Assembly: GCF_002356315.1 (NCBI RefSeq)
Contig: NZ_AP018164.1
Coordinates: 5,146,001-5,210,000 of the forward strand
Source of the DNA: Mycobacterium shigaense
Lineage (GTDB): Bacteria > Actinomycetota > Actinomycetes > Mycobacteriales > Mycobacteriaceae
Reading direction: 5' to 3'
Length of the DNA: 64,000 nucleotides
The notes below the pieces were generated by a model. It made no database searches and was not told the origin of the DNA. It worked only from the letters and a program-made list of their open reading frames with translations. Shown here in pieces: positions 43,734 to 52,886 of this stretch; the first letter of the stretch is position 1, and every line of letters starts with the position of its first letter. A program made the translations under genes and the position numbers.

Positions 43734-45926
43734 CTACGTCGGGCTCAGGATCCGGGGATCGGCCAAGGCGGCGTTGAGCAGTCCGCTGAGATATTTCCAG
43801 TACAGCCAGTCCGCGATCGCGCCGCGCTGAGCCGCCGGCTCGTCCGCGGTATGCGCCTCCCGCAGCAGGGCCTCTTCGGCGTGCGCCGCGTAGGTCTGAA
43901 ATGCGCGCAAGTGCGCAGCTTGGCGGCCGGTTGCCGTGCTGGCCAACGGTTTCATCACCTCGAACCACAGGATGAATCGATCGTCGCCCGGCGCGTTGGC
44001 ACTGGGCTCCGGTGACGGCATCTGGGCGAGCAGCTGCCCCATCAGCTGCGCCCCGGCCCTCGGCGCGACGAGCACCGCTGCCGCCTCGGGATCGACGATC
44101 TCCGCAGGCGCAGGCACCAGGTCGGCCACCGGCTCGGCCCCCGCCGGCGCCGGCGGCAGCAGCTCGGCCAGACGCGCATCGGGCATCGCCGTCAGCAGTT
44201 CGGCCGCTTCGACATCGACGACCTCCAAGCGGGACCGGCCGAGCATGTCACCGGAGTCCGGGATGTCATCCGGTTTCAACACGATCGTCGCGACCCCGGC
44301 GTCGGAATTCGCCAACTGCTCCTCGGTGCCGATAACCGCCCGGAGCCGCTTGTTGTGGTGATCCGCCCAACCCCGCACGGCCAGCACCGGATAGGTCGCC
44401 CAGCGCGCCCGTTCGGTGGCCGGGATCGCCTCGTCGCCGCTGGCGAGGTGGACCTTCTCCGGCAACCGCACCCCGTCGGGGATGTATGCCAACCCATAGC
44501 TATTCGCCACCACGATCGCGCCGTCGGTGGTCACCGCGGTCACCCAGAAGAACCCCAGGTCCAGCACGCCGCCGGCGTCGGGTGCGTTGAGCGCGGCCCC
44601 GATTCGGCGGGCCAGCTGCAGCGGGTCGGGACCGGCACGGCGCGACGCGTCCGCCGTCGCCGCCTCTGCGACCGCGTCACGCTCGGCCCGTGCGGCCGAG
44701 ACCGGGATGACCGGACCCGGCATCACGCCGACTTCCCCGTCGTCGGCATGCTGAGGATGCATTGACTGGGCCCGCGGCTTGCTCTTGCCCGCGGTACGCG
44801 AGCTGGCCGCCGGTTTCGTGCCGGCCGACTTGTCGGCGGGGCCCTGGCCGACGGACCCACCCGACCTGCCGCTTGAACCGCCGCCACCCGATCCGCCGGC
44901 TCCCGGTCCGCCGGCTCCCATGGCTGCGGCCGGCACGCCGGCCGCGCCGCCCGGCGCACCCGTCCCTGCTTCCGCGCCCCGCGCCGATGCCGGTAAGACG
45001 CCCGCCGTCGCCGACGCCGGGGTCACGCCCTTGGCGCCACCGGCACCCCCGCCATGCGGTGGCGTCCCGGCGGGCGGGCTCAACGGCGTAGCCGGGGTGG
45101 CCGGAGCCAGGGATCCGCTGGATCCCGTGCCCGGCGCGACGGGTGCCGGGCCGACCGGCGTCAGCGGCTGCGAACCGCCCGGCGGCCCGGGCGTGGTCGG
45201 CGTCAACGGAGTAGACGGCTGCAGACCGCCGCCGTCCAGCGGCGGGGTGCCGGGCCCGGTGGGCGATCCCGCTCCGGGCGTGCCGGGCGGTGTCAGCCCT
45301 CCCGTGCCCGGCGCGACGGGCGCCGGCTGCGCGGGCCGGGACGGCGGAACCACGGGAGCGTTCGGGACACTGACCGGCGGAGGTGTCTTCTGGTCGAGCA
45401 GGTCCTGCAGGGCGGTGGGCGGTGGCTTCCACGACTTGCTCACCAAGATCTGGGCGGCGGTGCCCTCGACGATGCTGACGTTGGCGCCGTGCGTGGTGCT
45501 CACCACCGTGTTGATCTGCAGAGTTCGCTCGTCGGCCTCCAGGCTGGGGTCCTGCTCGATCTGGGCGATCGTCCGGTGCGCCTCGACAATGTTGTCGGCG
45601 ACGTCGGATTTGGCCGACACGAGCGTCTGGGCGACGTACTTGTGCCAGGTGATCACGGTGACGAGACCATTTTGCAGAACGGTCAATCCGTCGATGAGCG
45701 TGCGGAGTTCGGCGTTGGCGGCATCGGCGGCGGCACCCGACCAGACCCCGCCCTCGAAGATCCGCGCCCGCTGCAACTGGCAGGTCTCCAAGACATCGGT
45801 CACCTGCCGGAAAACCTGGGTGTACTGCTGGGCCCTGTCATAGAACATCTGCTCATCTGCCTCGGGCCAGCCGCCCGGATCCAGCATCGGCTCGGCATAC
45901 CCGCCCGTTGGCTTCGTGACGCCCAT
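43734..45926 (-). CDS. espK: EspK, chaperone-like ESX-1 protein
   Basis: A 730-residue protein (729 in M. tuberculosis). N-terminal domain: MLDPGGWPEADEQMFYDRAQ, FEGGVWSGAAADAAN and HGANVSIVEGTAAQIL. A long central region (about residues 185-400) is Pro/Gly/Thr-rich and low-complexity. The C-terminal domain (about 420-730) contains LGFFWVTAVTTDGAIVVANS, GLAYIPDGV and ADWLYWKYLSGLL. In M. tuberculosis and M. marinum EspK binds EspB and takes part in its export. It is downstream of espB here, separated by 182 bases. Confidence 0.96.
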   Translation of the reverse strand: MGVTKPTGGYAEPMLDPGGWPEADEQMFYDRAQQYTQVFRQVTDVLETCQLQRARIFEGGVWSGAAADAANAELRTLIDGLTVLQNGLVTVITWHKYVAQTLVSAKSDVADNIVEAHRTIAQIEQDPSLEADERTLQINTVVSTTHGANVSIVEGTAAQILVSKSWKPPPTALQDLLDQKTPPPVSVPNAPVVPPSRPAQPAPVAPGTGGLTPPGTPGAGSPTGPGTPPLDGGGLQPSTPLTPTTPGPPGGSQPLTPVGPAPVAPGTGSSGSLAPATPATPLSPPAGTPPHGGGAGGAKGVTPASATAGVLPASARGAEAGTGAPGGAAGVPAAAMGAGGPGAGGSGGGGSSGRSGGSVGQGPADKSAGTKPAASSRTAGKSKPRAQSMHPQHADDGEVGVMPGPVIPVSAARAERDAVAEAATADASRRAGPDPLQLARRIGAALNAPDAGGVLDLGFFWVTAVTTDGAIVVANSYGLAYIPDGVRLPEKVHLASGDEAIPATERARWATYPVLAVRGWADHHNKRLRAVIGTEEQLANSDAGVATIVLKPDDIPDSGDMLGRSRLEVVDVEAAELLTAMPDARLAELLPPAPAGAEPVADLVPAPAEIVDPEAAAVLVAPRAGAQLMGQLLAQMPSPEPSANAPGDDRFILWFEVMKPLASTATGRQAAHLRAFQTYAAHAEEALLREAHTADEPAAQRGAIADWLYWKYLSGLLNAALADPRILSPT

Positions 45927-46108
45927 GAACTACTCCTCCGCGCTAGCGGGTTGCCGGATCCGGACGTCGCCGTACGCTGGGCGGGCCGGCTGTCCGGGCC
46001 ACGTGTCAAGGCTTCGGCGGGTGCCGGAGATGTCGTTCATTCAGCGTAATCGAGCCTGGGACAGGCGAACTGCGGCAAAATCGGACGCATTTACGTTGTC
46101 TGTACAAG

Positions 46109-47614
46109 TCATTGCTTTTCGCCCGGGCCCTTGCGCGGACGATTGCCGATGACGCCCTCGGTCCATGCGCGCTCCTCGGTGTAGAGCGACTCGTCGCCAT
46201 CGGCGGCCTGCACCCGTTTACCCTTTCCGCCGTCTTGCTTGCCCTGGGCACCTCCCATCGGCATTCCGCCGCCCATGCCTCCGCCGGCTCCCGCTCCCGG
46301 CAGTCCCTTGCCCAACCCTGCCGTTGCCGCCCCCGGTGCCGCGGCCGCGGGTCGCGACGCCGCATCCCCTCCTTCTCCCGCGCCCTGCAACGGCATTCCG
46401 GGTATGCCGGGCACTCCGCCTCCGCCGCCCAGTGAGGCGGGTTTGACTGCGCCAGCGCCCTTTCCACCGAGGCCGGCTTTCTTCATCGCGTCGTTCACCA
46501 TCGCCTGAGCATCGGGTGCCGCCGGCGTACCGCCGCCACCCATGCCGGCCGACGGCATCATCGGGAGCGCGGGCGTCATGGGCATGTTGGACGAGGGATC
46601 GTACGTGTCAGGAATGTCGATGTTGCCGGGATCGTCGGCCGCACCGGGCTCGGTGTAGATGTAGGCGCCATACGGGGCGGTCGGATTCAACGGCGCCAGC
46701 GGAATGCCGGCGCTTGAAATGTACGTGGATAATGCCGTCTCGGACCTTGTCTGCAAATTCTTGTACCAGTCGAGAGCCATATACAAGTACGGACTTTTGT
46801 TTTGTACATAATATTTGTACCAATAATCACACTGCGATACTTCGTACGCCGTGGGATGTTGGTCTCCAGTTGAGCGGTTGTCGAAGACGGGGTACGGATG
46901 CCCCTGCCCGTCATAGCTGATGGCGGCCACTTTCTTGTGCGCGTCGGCGACCATCTGCGCCTGCTTGGCCAGCGTCGTGCACAACGTCACCATGCCGTAT
47001 ATCCACTGCTTCTGTGAATTGAAGTTCGACTCGACGGCCGCCCTGGCATCACCCTCCCAGTTCAGGAACGGCCGGAAGCGGTAGGCCAATTGCTGGAACT
47101 CCAGCTGGTACTTATTCCAATCGGCGGCACAGGCTCTGAACGCGGCGCCCTGATCCGGAGTCTCGATGTCCCTCGCCGCCTGCCGCACCTCGTAGTACGG
47201 ATACTCGAACGGCGGGGGCGGCGGGGGCGGGGGCAGGGGCGGCGGGATGTCGTCCGGGTCGCACATGAGCGACATCTGGTCCTCGCCGACCGCGGCCACC
47301 GTGCCATTCGGGGCGCTCGACCTGCCATCCATAGCGACGGCGTTGATGTCGTCCGCCGCGCCCTCATCGACCTCCTCGTACGCCTTGGCCGCGGTCCGCA
47401 ACGATTTCGCGAGAGCGCTCCATTCGCGCTGGCACGCTTGAATGTACAGCCGCAATGAGTCGGCGTTGATCGCGATTTGCACTGCGGCATCACGGACGAA
47501 TGCGAGGCTGCACGGCGCTTGTGGGTTGCCGACCGGCAACTTGGGCAATGGCGCGTCGATTTCGTCAGCCCGCGCCATAAGTTCTTGGTATTCGACGTTC
47601 AGCGACTGCGTCAT
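46109..47614 (-). CDS. espB: EspB, secreted ESX-1 effector
   Basis: A 501-residue protein (460 in M. tuberculosis). The N-terminal PE-PPE-like helical domain has YxxxD at Tyr79-Asp83 and WEG at Trp186-Gly188. A Pro run (about 124-135) separates them. After residue 255 comes an unusual Tyr-rich segment (eight Tyr between 257 and 284), encoded by locally A/T-rich DNA. The C-terminus keeps the Gly/Ala/Met-rich end and the conserved LYTEERAWTEGVIGNRP. MycP1 cleaves EspB near the C-terminus in M. tuberculosis. Placement differs from H37Rv: it is not adjacent to eccE1, because espL and a cassette lie between. Confidence 0.93.
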   Translation of the reverse strand: MTQSLNVEYQELMARADEIDAPLPKLPVGNPQAPCSLAFVRDAAVQIAINADSLRLYIQACQREWSALAKSLRTAAKAYEEVDEGAADDINAVAMDGRSSAPNGTVAAVGEDQMSLMCDPDDIPPPLPPPPPPPPFEYPYYEVRQAARDIETPDQGAAFRACAADWNKYQLEFQQLAYRFRPFLNWEGDARAAVESNFNSQKQWIYGMVTLCTTLAKQAQMVADAHKKVAAISYDGQGHPYPVFDNRSTGDQHPTAYEVSQCDYWYKYYVQNKSPYLYMALDWYKNLQTRSETALSTYISSAGIPLAPLNPTAPYGAYIYTEPGAADDPGNIDIPDTYDPSSNMPMTPALPMMPSAGMGGGGTPAAPDAQAMVNDAMKKAGLGGKGAGAVKPASLGGGGGVPGIPGMPLQGAGEGGDAASRPAAAAPGAATAGLGKGLPGAGAGGGMGGGMPMGGAQGKQDGGKGKRVQAADGDESLYTEERAWTEGVIGNRPRKGPGEKQ

Positions 47615-48071
47615 ATCCGCTCAGCCCTCCTCATGCCCACGCCATCATGCTCGTGACGATGCCGCGAAGTGCCGATCGCGTTGTGCCGCAACGCCGCGCA
47701 GCCGGCCCGCCGCCGTGGGGTGTCTTGCTCATCGTCGCCACGTATCTCCGCGGGCTACTTGCTCGCCGTCTCGCTTGACCACGCAACCGCCGGTCCGGCG
47801 ACGGCATCGCCGACGTGCCGTGCACTCACCGACGACCCCTTTCGTTGTGCCGTGCCAAGCGAACGGCGCAGCGGGGCACCGCCACCGAATGCAATCGTAA
47901 TGCACCAATCGGGGCCGCTGCGCGCCGATTTTGCACCTTGCCACCTCCGCTAGCACGGTTTTCCGGTGCATTGTTTAACCCGACGAGTTCGACTCCGCCG
48001 GGTCGCCTCGAAATTAATCCACTCGACATCACCCGTTCAACTACGGGCGCCGGGATTTTACCGGGGGTCCA
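47615..48071. other. Intergenic region upstream of espB
   Basis: A 457-bp stretch between espB and the FkbM gene with no supportable gene on either strand. With espB separated from eccE1 by the cassette, this region may need to provide a promoter for espB-espK. The half nearest the FkbM gene is less GC-rich. No clear inverted repeat or terminator stands out. Confidence 0.5.
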
Positions 48072-48848
48072 TTATCGCGGATGTCGGCGTTGACTGCCGC
48101 CGTGCGGCGTGGATCGCGGCGTATACCGCCGATTTTCGGCACGGAAAAACACCCCGTCCGCCTGCAACACACGACCATTGCGTACATCGATAAAGCCGGG
48201 CGCCACCCCGGCTAATTCGAAACCCAGGGATTCCATCAACCGGAGCGCCTCGTCAATGAGCATATCGCCCTCGTACAGGGTTTCGAATGAGAGCTCCAAC
48301 TGTATTCCGGCGCAATGTTCGTTAATTGTCGAAATGGCCCCGGAAACGACCTGCCTTTCGAATCCCTGAACGTCGATCTTCAAAAATACCGCGTCGTCTC
48401 GCCGCAAGAGTTCGGGCGCCACCGCGTCGAGCCTGCGGATGCCGACTTGTTGCGTGCCAACGTAATTTGCCTGGGGAAAGACCTGTCGATGCCTGCCCAG
48501 CATAGGGAGGATGGAGCTGCTGGCGCCGCCGTTGCCGGCGACATTCAGCATGACCGTACCGTCGAAATCCCCCAGGGCGCAACGCCGACAATCCCACCGC
48601 GGATCCGCCGCCGAACTGCGGGTCAGCCGGGCGAATTGAGCCGATAGCGGTTCGAACGAAATGATACGGCCATCGAATCCGGCCTGCCGAAGGCCGGTCG
48701 CATATTGGCCTGAATTGGCTCCCACGTCGAGAACGGTGTCCACCCGGCGCGCCATGAGCTCGCCGACGGCATTGCGTCGCCAATCCGATTCGGAGAAATA
48801 GTTTCGTACCTTTATCTCGGTGCGGTTCTCGATCCAATAAAAGCCCAC
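48072..48848 (-). CDS. FkbM-family methyltransferase
   Basis: A 258-residue SAM-dependent O-methyltransferase of the FkbM family, which typically methylates sugar hydroxyls. The SAM motif I is TVLDVGANSGQYATGLRQAG; motifs II-III are FEPLSAQFARL and CALGDFDGTVMLNVA; FLKIDVQGFERQV is the diagnostic FkbM segment. The ATG gives MGFYWIENRTEIKV. It belongs to the glycan-modification cassette inserted between espB and espL. The target is unknown; other mycobacterial FkbM enzymes act on glycolipids such as phenolic glycolipids and GPLs. Confidence 0.9.
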   Translation of the reverse strand: MGFYWIENRTEIKVRNYFSESDWRRNAVGELMARRVDTVLDVGANSGQYATGLRQAGFDGRIISFEPLSAQFARLTRSSAADPRWDCRRCALGDFDGTVMLNVAGNGGASSSILPMLGRHRQVFPQANYVGTQQVGIRRLDAVAPELLRRDDAVFLKIDVQGFERQVVSGAISTINEHCAGIQLELSFETLYEGDMLIDEALRLMESLGFELAGVAPGFIDVRNGRVLQADGVFFRAENRRYTPRSTPHGGSQRRHPR

Positions 48849-48983
48849 CGCGCAACATTAACAGCGGCGCGCCGGGTCTGATGGCGAGAAGTATCGCATT
48901 CCCGCGGCGCTGGTCAATCCGCGAGAACAGCTGCGGCTGGGTATATTCGAGACGGGCATACTCAGAAGGGACCACCGCGATGG

Positions 48984-49451
48984 CAGTCGCGGATCACGCT
49001 GCCCGAAAAAACTATTGGTTGGCAGTGGGAGCAGGGTGACGTGGGGATATGGGACAACTACGCCACCCAGCACCGCGCCGTCGACGATGGCGAGCATCGG
49101 TTGATGCACCGGGTCGCCCTGATCGGCACGGTCAATTGGAAGTTCACTCGGCCACGGCTGTGGGCGACTTTCGAGAAGGGCGAGCCGGTGTGCCTGTCGG
49201 TACCGCAGCGGCGCGGCGAGCTCGAGGAATTCGAGCCCAGGATTGTGTCGATCGCCGCGGCTCCCGACGAGTTTCGCATGTCCTACGACGCGTGGCGATC
49301 GGGTCGCCGTCACTTCAATGAGGACCTCAAGCGCCCGGGATCGGCCGCGCGGCAGGCCGGCTGGCAGAAGGACTACTTCCGCGGCAAGCTCCCCGACGGG
49401 TCGGATTCGGCTTGGTCCGAGGTCTTTCGCGAGATGCTGCGTGCCGCATGA
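48984..49451 (+). pseudogene. Chimeric remnant: TauD dioxygenase end joined to DUF6065 end
   Basis: One open frame contains two unrelated C-terminal fragments. The first (about 48987-49130) reads ITLPEKTIGWQWEQGDV then GIWDNYATQHRAVDD, the metal-binding C-terminal motif of TauD/TfdA dioxygenases. It has no preceding jelly-roll or HxD. The second (49132 onward) reads VNWKFTRPRLWATFEKGEPVC then LEEFEPRIV and GWQKDYFRGKLPDG, the C-terminal part of DUF6065 proteins as I remember them. No start codon exists before 49041. The junction suggests a deletion that joined two genes. Its stop overlaps the GT2 start (ATGA), so the second gene was once coupled to it. Confidence 0.75.
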
Positions 49452-50224
49452 AGCTCGACATCCACCTGCAGACTCACTCCGACATCAGCGTGCACGGCGC
49501 GCACCGCTACGTCGCTGCGCCCAAAAGCGAGATCATGCTGCGCTGCGCGCAATCGCTGGTCACGTCGATCAATCACGCCGACGGCGACATTGTGCTGCGG
49601 GTGTTCGACGACCACTCCTCCCCCGATGTTCTGCCAACTTTGCATCGGATACTCCAAAAGTGCCGATATCCAGTCGAATTCATCGCCCTCGCCGATCGGG
49701 GATACAACGCGTCATGTCTGGCATCCTTCTCCAGGGCCCGCGACGACGCCCGCGAACTCGTCTATTTCGTCGAAGACGACTACCTGCACGGCCCTTCGGC
49801 GGTAGCCGAGATGCTCGGCGCCCATCTGTTGTTCCGGGAGCGGCTCGGCGGGCGCGAGGTAGCGCTGCACCCGTACGACGACCCGAGGAATTATTGCAGT
49901 CCCATCTTCAGCCGGGAGAACTGCAGCGTCGTGTATGGCACCCACCGGCACTGGCGCACCAACACCCACACCACGAACACGTGCTGGGTGGAAATCGCCA
50001 CGCTAGAGCGCAATTGGGAGCTGTTCGATCTGCTCGCCCGCTATTCCAGCACGCCGTACGGACAGGAGCACCACATTTTCGAGGCGTCCACGATCAACAG
50101 GATCTGGCGAGAGCAGGTCGCTCTGTTCACGCCGATACCGTCGCTGGCACTGCATCTTCAGCACGAAGAGCACAAGGATCCCTATCTGGACTGGGCGCAG
50201 TGGTGGCGGGCCGCGGCCTACTGA
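49448..50224 (+). CDS. GT2-like glycosyltransferase
   Basis: A 258-residue protein of a small GT-A-type family. The N-terminus MKLDIHLQTHSDISVHG and LRCAQSLVTSINHADGDIVL lead to VFDDHSSPD, a nucleotide-sugar-binding pattern, then ELVYFVEDDYLHGPSAV, with EDDY as the likely DxD-type metal site. The C-terminal part (HLQHEEHKDPYLDWAQWW) is characteristic of this subgroup. It is convergent with the GT9-DUF4254 gene, with four bases between. Donor and acceptor are unknown. Confidence 0.8.
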   Translation: MKLDIHLQTHSDISVHGAHRYVAAPKSEIMLRCAQSLVTSINHADGDIVLRVFDDHSSPDVLPTLHRILQKCRYPVEFIALADRGYNASCLASFSRARDDARELVYFVEDDYLHGPSAVAEMLGAHLLFRERLGGREVALHPYDDPRNYCSPIFSRENCSVVYGTHRHWRTNTHTTNTCWVEIATLERNWELFDLLARYSSTPYGQEHHIFEASTINRIWREQVALFTPIPSLALHLQHEEHKDPYLDWAQWWRAAAY

Positions 50225-50228
50225 AGCA

Positions 50229-51848
50229 TCAGCGCTCGCGGCCCTCAAACAGGTCGCAGTAGCGTTGTGACTCAGCGGATTTGAATTGTCGATACCGCTT
50301 GAATCGCACCGCGCCGGCCCGCAGCCGGTCGAGAAGTTGCTCGAGTCCGCCGCGCAGGTCGGCGTACTGCTCTTCGAGCACCGCGAGCCGTGCGGCCGGC
50401 TCCGCCAAGCGATGTGAATGCGCGATGCGCAGCGTCAGCACGGAGAGCCGATCGACGATGGTGCCGGGGGTCTCGGTGTGTAGCGGCGCAGCCGGGTTCT
50501 GCGCGATGCGGTCGAGTAGCGCCACGTCGATGTCCTCGATGGCCGCGTTGCGCCTGGCGTTGATGGCGTCGATGCGACGTTTTCGGTCCGCTATCTCGTG
50601 GACACCGACGCCCGGGCGGCGCACCGCGTCTTCGTGGTGCCAGAGGGCGAAATTCATCGCGTGCAGGTCTAGGGCCTTGGCCGCAATGCTGGCCTCGTCC
50701 GATGCGGCCGCGGTGTCGTCTTCGTGCCATGCCAGCGCGGTGTCGTGGAACCGGTGTACCGCGCAGAGCAGGTCCTCGGCGGCCGAATCGTCGGATACGT
50801 CGGCTCGACCTATGACCTCGGGCCGGACCAGATCTTCCATCGCGCCAAGCACCGCATCGACGGTGATGTCGGCCATGGTGCTCATGTCGACGTGCCGATG
50901 TGGCGCGAACCGGAACCCCCACAGCGCCGGGTCGGTCGGGCCGAACAACGCGACTCCGGGCACCGCCGCCAGGTCGGCGGCATGCAGCATCGAGGAATCG
51001 ACACCCACAAAGAGGTCCGCATTGGCCACCAGACCCATGGTCATATCCAACGGCAGTCCAAGCTTGGGGAAAACGCGGGCTCGCTCGCGCCCGACATTGA
51101 GCTCCTCGTGGCCCATCCCGACAACCCACGCCACGAAATTGCGGTGACGCGATAGGAACTCGTCCAGTACCTTGATGAATCGGGTTGCGGGCCAACGCTT
51201 CTCGGCCCAGGCTGCGTCGCCGTGCACGACGAGCACCTTGCCCCCGGCGGGCACAGCCGCGCGAACGGCTCGGGCTTCCGCGGCCACGGCCGGCGGGAGG
51301 GCCAGCGGCCACGCGTAGTCCTCGATGCGCAGGCCGGGGTCGAAGAAGCGGGCCAACTTGAACGTCAGGTCGGCGGAATGTTGCACGTCTCGCGGGACGA
51401 CGATGTCGTAGTCGTCGTCGGTAGGGAAGCCGATGCTCGTCGCGGGCGCCATCCGCCGCCACAACGCCCTGATGAAACCGTTCGAGGGGATATCCCAGGG
51501 CACGGCGTTGAGGAATACGTCCACGGCGCCGATCTCCGACACCAGGGCGTCGTAGTCGAGGATCCGGGTCGAGGGGGTCGGTCCCACGGGAGGCCCGTAC
51601 GGTGCCACTCCGGTGATATCGACCAGCCGGGGACTCACCTCGCGGAAACACAGGTCGAAGGTGGCCTTGGGACACATCAGCGTCAGTGGGGCGGTGAACA
51701 TTTCGGCCAGCGCGCGCAACGTCGGCAACAGCAGCACCGAGTCCCCGATATGGGTGGAGAAGTACACGACGGGATTGCGAGCCGCCAGCAAGCGGCTCAG
51801 CACTTCACGATCGGCGGGTGACGAGTGCCCGTCCTGCAGAACTGTCAT
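50229..51848 (-). CDS. GT9 glycosyltransferase fused to DUF4254
   Basis: A 539-residue protein. The first 350 residues form a GT9 (heptosyltransferase-like) domain: FSTHIGDSVLLLPTLRALAEMF (Rossmann entry), VLVVHGDAAWAEKRWPATRF, and the family end motif GVDSSMLHAADLAAVPGVALFGPTDP. The C-terminal 170 residues form a DUF4254 domain: FHDTALAWHEDD, AAKALDLHAMNFALWHHEDAVRRPG, and RRIDAINARRNAAIEDID. It is a paralogue of the next gene. The ATG at 51848 was chosen by alignment with the paralogue. Five bases separate it from that gene's stop. The nucleotide-sugar donor is unknown. Confidence 0.87.
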   Translation of the reverse strand: MTVLQDGHSSPADREVLSRLLAARNPVVYFSTHIGDSVLLLPTLRALAEMFTAPLTLMCPKATFDLCFREVSPRLVDITGVAPYGPPVGPTPSTRILDYDALVSEIGAVDVFLNAVPWDIPSNGFIRALWRRMAPATSIGFPTDDDYDIVVPRDVQHSADLTFKLARFFDPGLRIEDYAWPLALPPAVAAEARAVRAAVPAGGKVLVVHGDAAWAEKRWPATRFIKVLDEFLSRHRNFVAWVVGMGHEELNVGRERARVFPKLGLPLDMTMGLVANADLFVGVDSSMLHAADLAAVPGVALFGPTDPALWGFRFAPHRHVDMSTMADITVDAVLGAMEDLVRPEVIGRADVSDDSAAEDLLCAVHRFHDTALAWHEDDTAAASDEASIAAKALDLHAMNFALWHHEDAVRRPGVGVHEIADRKRRIDAINARRNAAIEDIDVALLDRIAQNPAAPLHTETPGTIVDRLSVLTLRIAHSHRLAEPAARLAVLEEQYADLRGGLEQLLDRLRAGAVRFKRYRQFKSAESQRYCDLFEGRER

Positions 51849-51853
51849 GTCAC

Positions 51854-52876
51854 TCAACCCGACAAACCTACCTGCTCTGCGACAAGATCTTCCATCGCAC
51901 CGAGTACCTGCGCGGCGGTGATGTCCGCCATGGTGCTCATCTCGACATGCCGGTGCGGCGCGAATCTGAAGCCCCATGTTGCCGCGCGGGTGGGACCGAA
52001 CAGGCCGACGCCGGGGACGCGGGCCAGATCGGCAGCATGCAGCATGCTGGAATCGATCCCCACGAAGGCATCGGCACTGGCGACCAGGCCCATGGTCAGA
52101 TCCAGGGGCAGGCCGAGCTGGGGAAAGATGCGCTCGCGCTCGGGCCCGGCATTCAGTCCCTCGTGTCCCAACCCGACAACCCACGCCACGTAATCGCGGT
52201 GCCGCGACAGGAAGCCGTTCAGCACGTCGATGAACTGAGTGATGGGCCAGCGTTTCTCGGTCCAGTTGGTGTCGGCATGCACGACGAGGACCTTGACTCC
52301 CGCGGGCACCGCGGCGCGCATCAATTGCGCTTGCCGCTGCGCCTCCGGCGGCACGGGCACCGGCTGCGCGTAATCTTCGATCCGCAGCGTCGGATCGAAC
52401 AGGCGCGCCAACGCGAACGTTAGGTCGGCCGCATGGCACTGGGCTTTGGGGACCACGACATCGTACCCACCGTCGGATGCGAAGCCGATGCTGGTCGTGG
52501 GCGCCAGGTGTTTCCGCAGCGGCCGGATCACGATTTCTGACAATGCATTCCATGGCAAGGTATCGATGAACAGATCGACAGCGCCGATCTCTTCGGCCAA
52601 CGCCTCGTAATCGACCGGGCGTTCCGGTACTCCGGGTAACGGTGGGGTTCCGGTTAGCGGCAGCCCCGTGATATCGACCAGCCGGGGACTTGTCTCGCCG
52701 AAGCACAAGTCGAAGGCGACCTTCGGGCAGATCCACGTGATTGGTTCACTGAACATTTCGCCCAGCGCCCGAGCCGTCGGCAGCGTCAGCATCGCGTCGC
52801 CGATATTGGTGACGAAACATACTGCGGGCCTTTCCGCCCGCAACAGGCCCCTGAGATCGCCTCGCTGAAAACTCAT
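51854..52876 (-). CDS. GT9 glycosyltransferase
   Basis: A 340-residue heptosyltransferase-like protein, close to the GT9 part of the downstream gene along its full length: FVTNIGDAMLTLPTARALGEMF, VLVVHADTNWTEKRWPITQF and GIDSSMLHAADLARVPGVGLFGPTRA. It lacks the DUF4254 extension, so tandem duplication followed by loss or gain of the domain is likely. It starts 10 bases after the sulfotransferase stop. Confidence 0.88.
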   Translation of the reverse strand: MSFQRGDLRGLLRAERPAVCFVTNIGDAMLTLPTARALGEMFSEPITWICPKVAFDLCFGETSPRLVDITGLPLTGTPPLPGVPERPVDYEALAEEIGAVDLFIDTLPWNALSEIVIRPLRKHLAPTTSIGFASDGGYDVVVPKAQCHAADLTFALARLFDPTLRIEDYAQPVPVPPEAQRQAQLMRAAVPAGVKVLVVHADTNWTEKRWPITQFIDVLNGFLSRHRDYVAWVVGLGHEGLNAGPERERIFPQLGLPLDLTMGLVASADAFVGIDSSMLHAADLARVPGVGLFGPTRAATWGFRFAPHRHVEMSTMADITAAQVLGAMEDLVAEQVGLSG

Positions 52877-52886
52877 CTCGGGCCGC

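Noticed and set aside
47960..48040. A tRNA-like GAGTTCGACTC stretch upstream of the FkbM gene, considered as an integration site for the cassette
   Set aside because: Only a three-base-pair T-arm-like stem can be drawn; no acceptor or anticodon stem follows, so no tRNA or attachment site can be claimed.
49041..49451. A functional 136-residue protein starting at GTG 49041
   Set aside because: The start lies in the middle of the TauD motif and the product would be two unrelated fragments, so a remnant is more likely.
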